Source: Methylococcaceae bacterium (lineage in GTDB: Bacteria > Pseudomonadota > Gammaproteobacteria > Methylococcales > Methylomonadaceae). From it: a stretch of 7,659 bases of DNA. The notes under the pieces were generated by a model. That model was given only the letters and a program-made list of their open reading frames with translations, made no database searches and had not been told where the DNA came from. Within the stretch, counting starts at the first letter, position 1. Each line of letters starts with the position of its first letter. The position numbers and the translations under genes are program-made. The stretch is from the NCBI GenBank assembly GCA_003542275.1, contig DPKY01000032.1, positions 1 through 7,659 on the forward strand, in the 5' to 3' direction. Positions 7,291-7,659 of this stretch are shown one piece after another.

Positions 7291-7299
7291 TGTTATAGT
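7271..7299 (+). promoter_or_regulatory. Main rne promoter candidate
   Basis: TATAGT at 7294-7299 is one mismatch from the -10 consensus and carries TG one base upstream (7291-7292), an extended -10. TTGAAG at 7271-7276 lies 17 bases upstream as a four-of-six -35. Transcription would begin near 7306, giving an rne leader of about 330 bases, close to the roughly 360 bases of the E. coli gene. A weaker alternative is TTGACT at 7193-7198 with TTTAAT at 7214-7219 (15-base spacing), which would add about 80 bases. E. coli rne also has several promoters. Confidence 0.55.
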
Positions 7300-7305
7300 G
7301 GAAGC

Positions 7306-7636
7306 GTTTTAGTCAAACTGCCTAGGAAATCACCAATCATTCGTCCACAAACTCCTTAAATTTTGGTGATGATTAAAATAGCGATTTTGAGACGCTCTAA
7401 AGCTCATTACGAATTTCGGGTTTCTCGTTCGACCCACGATGAACGAGTTTCAACAACTTGCGCTGACCTTTCGCTTAACTTGCCTGAAGGATTTATCTAC
7501 CCGCACCGCCTCGTTTTCTAAATTGTAACGAGCCTATTATGACACGTCGCCTAGATAAACAATTGCTTTAGCGTTTAAGTTTCCCTGCTACCACGCAAAT
7601 GAAATGCAGCGCAGGTCACATTACAGGATATATTGC
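7306..7636 (+). promoter_or_regulatory. Structured 5' leader of rne (probable autoregulatory region)
   Basis: No coding frame is apparent in this stretch. In E. coli the long rne leader folds into hairpins that RNase E itself recognises, so that excess enzyme destabilises its own mRNA. The equivalent position, length and structure here support the same role. Helices visible by eye: 7329-7336 with 7363-7370 (8 bp), 7424-7430 with 7441-7447 (7 bp), 7492-7499 with 7552-7559 (8 bp) enclosing 7510-7515 with 7527-7532 (6 bp), and 7584-7588 with 7611-7615 (5 bp) near the start codon. Sequence identity to the E. coli leader is not obvious by eye, so homology of individual hairpins is inference. Confidence 0.6.
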
Positions 7637-7659
7637 ATGAAAAGAATGCTAATCAATGC
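7637..7659 (+). CDS. rne: Ribonuclease E, N-terminal fragment (cut by window end)
   Basis: Only the first seven full codons and part of the eighth are present, reading MKRMLIN and then GC of an Ala codon, identical to the start of E. coli RNase E (MKRMLINA). RNase E is the essential endonuclease that initiates mRNA decay and matures rRNA and tRNA precursors at the inner membrane as the degradosome scaffold. ACAGGA (7624-7629) places a ribosome site about eight bases before the ATG. The long structured leader and the divergent rluC agree with the E. coli gene order. RNase G has a different N-terminus (MTAELLVN in E. coli) and is not a candidate. Confidence 0.9.

Noticed and set aside
7478..7490. 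TTGCCTGAAGG, resembling part of a Neisseriaceae DNA uptake sequence.
   Set aside because: It is a partial match seen once, inside the rne leader; uptake sequences would need a full 10-12 base match and repetition.

Overview
The window looks like chromosomal DNA from a motile beta- or gammaproteobacterium of modest G+C content (judged by eye, not computed). Three things point there. The divergent rluC / rne pair with a long untranslated rne leader is a proteobacterial arrangement known from E. coli. A DUF4390 exported protein is mainly beta/gammaproteobacterial. An Aer-type chemoreceptor sits behind what looks like a sigma-28 promoter. A bacterial homologue of the methanopterin-pathway enzyme beta-RFAP synthase at the left end hints at tetrahydromethanopterin-linked C1 metabolism (as in methylotrophs and relatives), but this single gene does not prove it.

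Layout. 1-134: edge and promoter region with an extended -10. 135-1606 (+): two metabolic genes in tandem, a beta-RFAP-synthase-like GHMP-fold protein and ispF of the MEP isoprenoid pathway. 1634-1666: a hairpin that best fits a terminator for the opposite-strand gene. 1687-2421 (-): an unrecognised Asp/Asn/Thr-rich protein with two calcium-loop-like DxDxDG segments inside a probable internal duplication. Its promoter is the most striking non-coding signal here: a consensus -35 and near-consensus -10 whose 17-bp spacer is filled by a palindrome, repeated in inverted orientation just after the predicted transcription start. 2505-2763: a hairpin of unknown role and a sigma-28-like promoter. 2764-5516 (+): an Aer-like PAS/MCP receptor and a DUF4390 lipid-free exported protein, joined by a TAATG stop/start overlap. 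5503-7111 (-): rluC followed by a HAD phosphatase, overlapping each other and overlapping the DUF4390 gene tail to tail. 7112-7659: the rluC/rne divergent control region, the structured rne leader and the first eight codons of rne.

There is no mobile element, CRISPR array, tRNA or rRNA in the window. Most genes are ordinary core functions. The points worth a second look are the twin-operator promoter and its product, the repeated helix in the rne leader, the palindrome over the rne -35, and the unusual coupling of a chemoreceptor to DUF4390.
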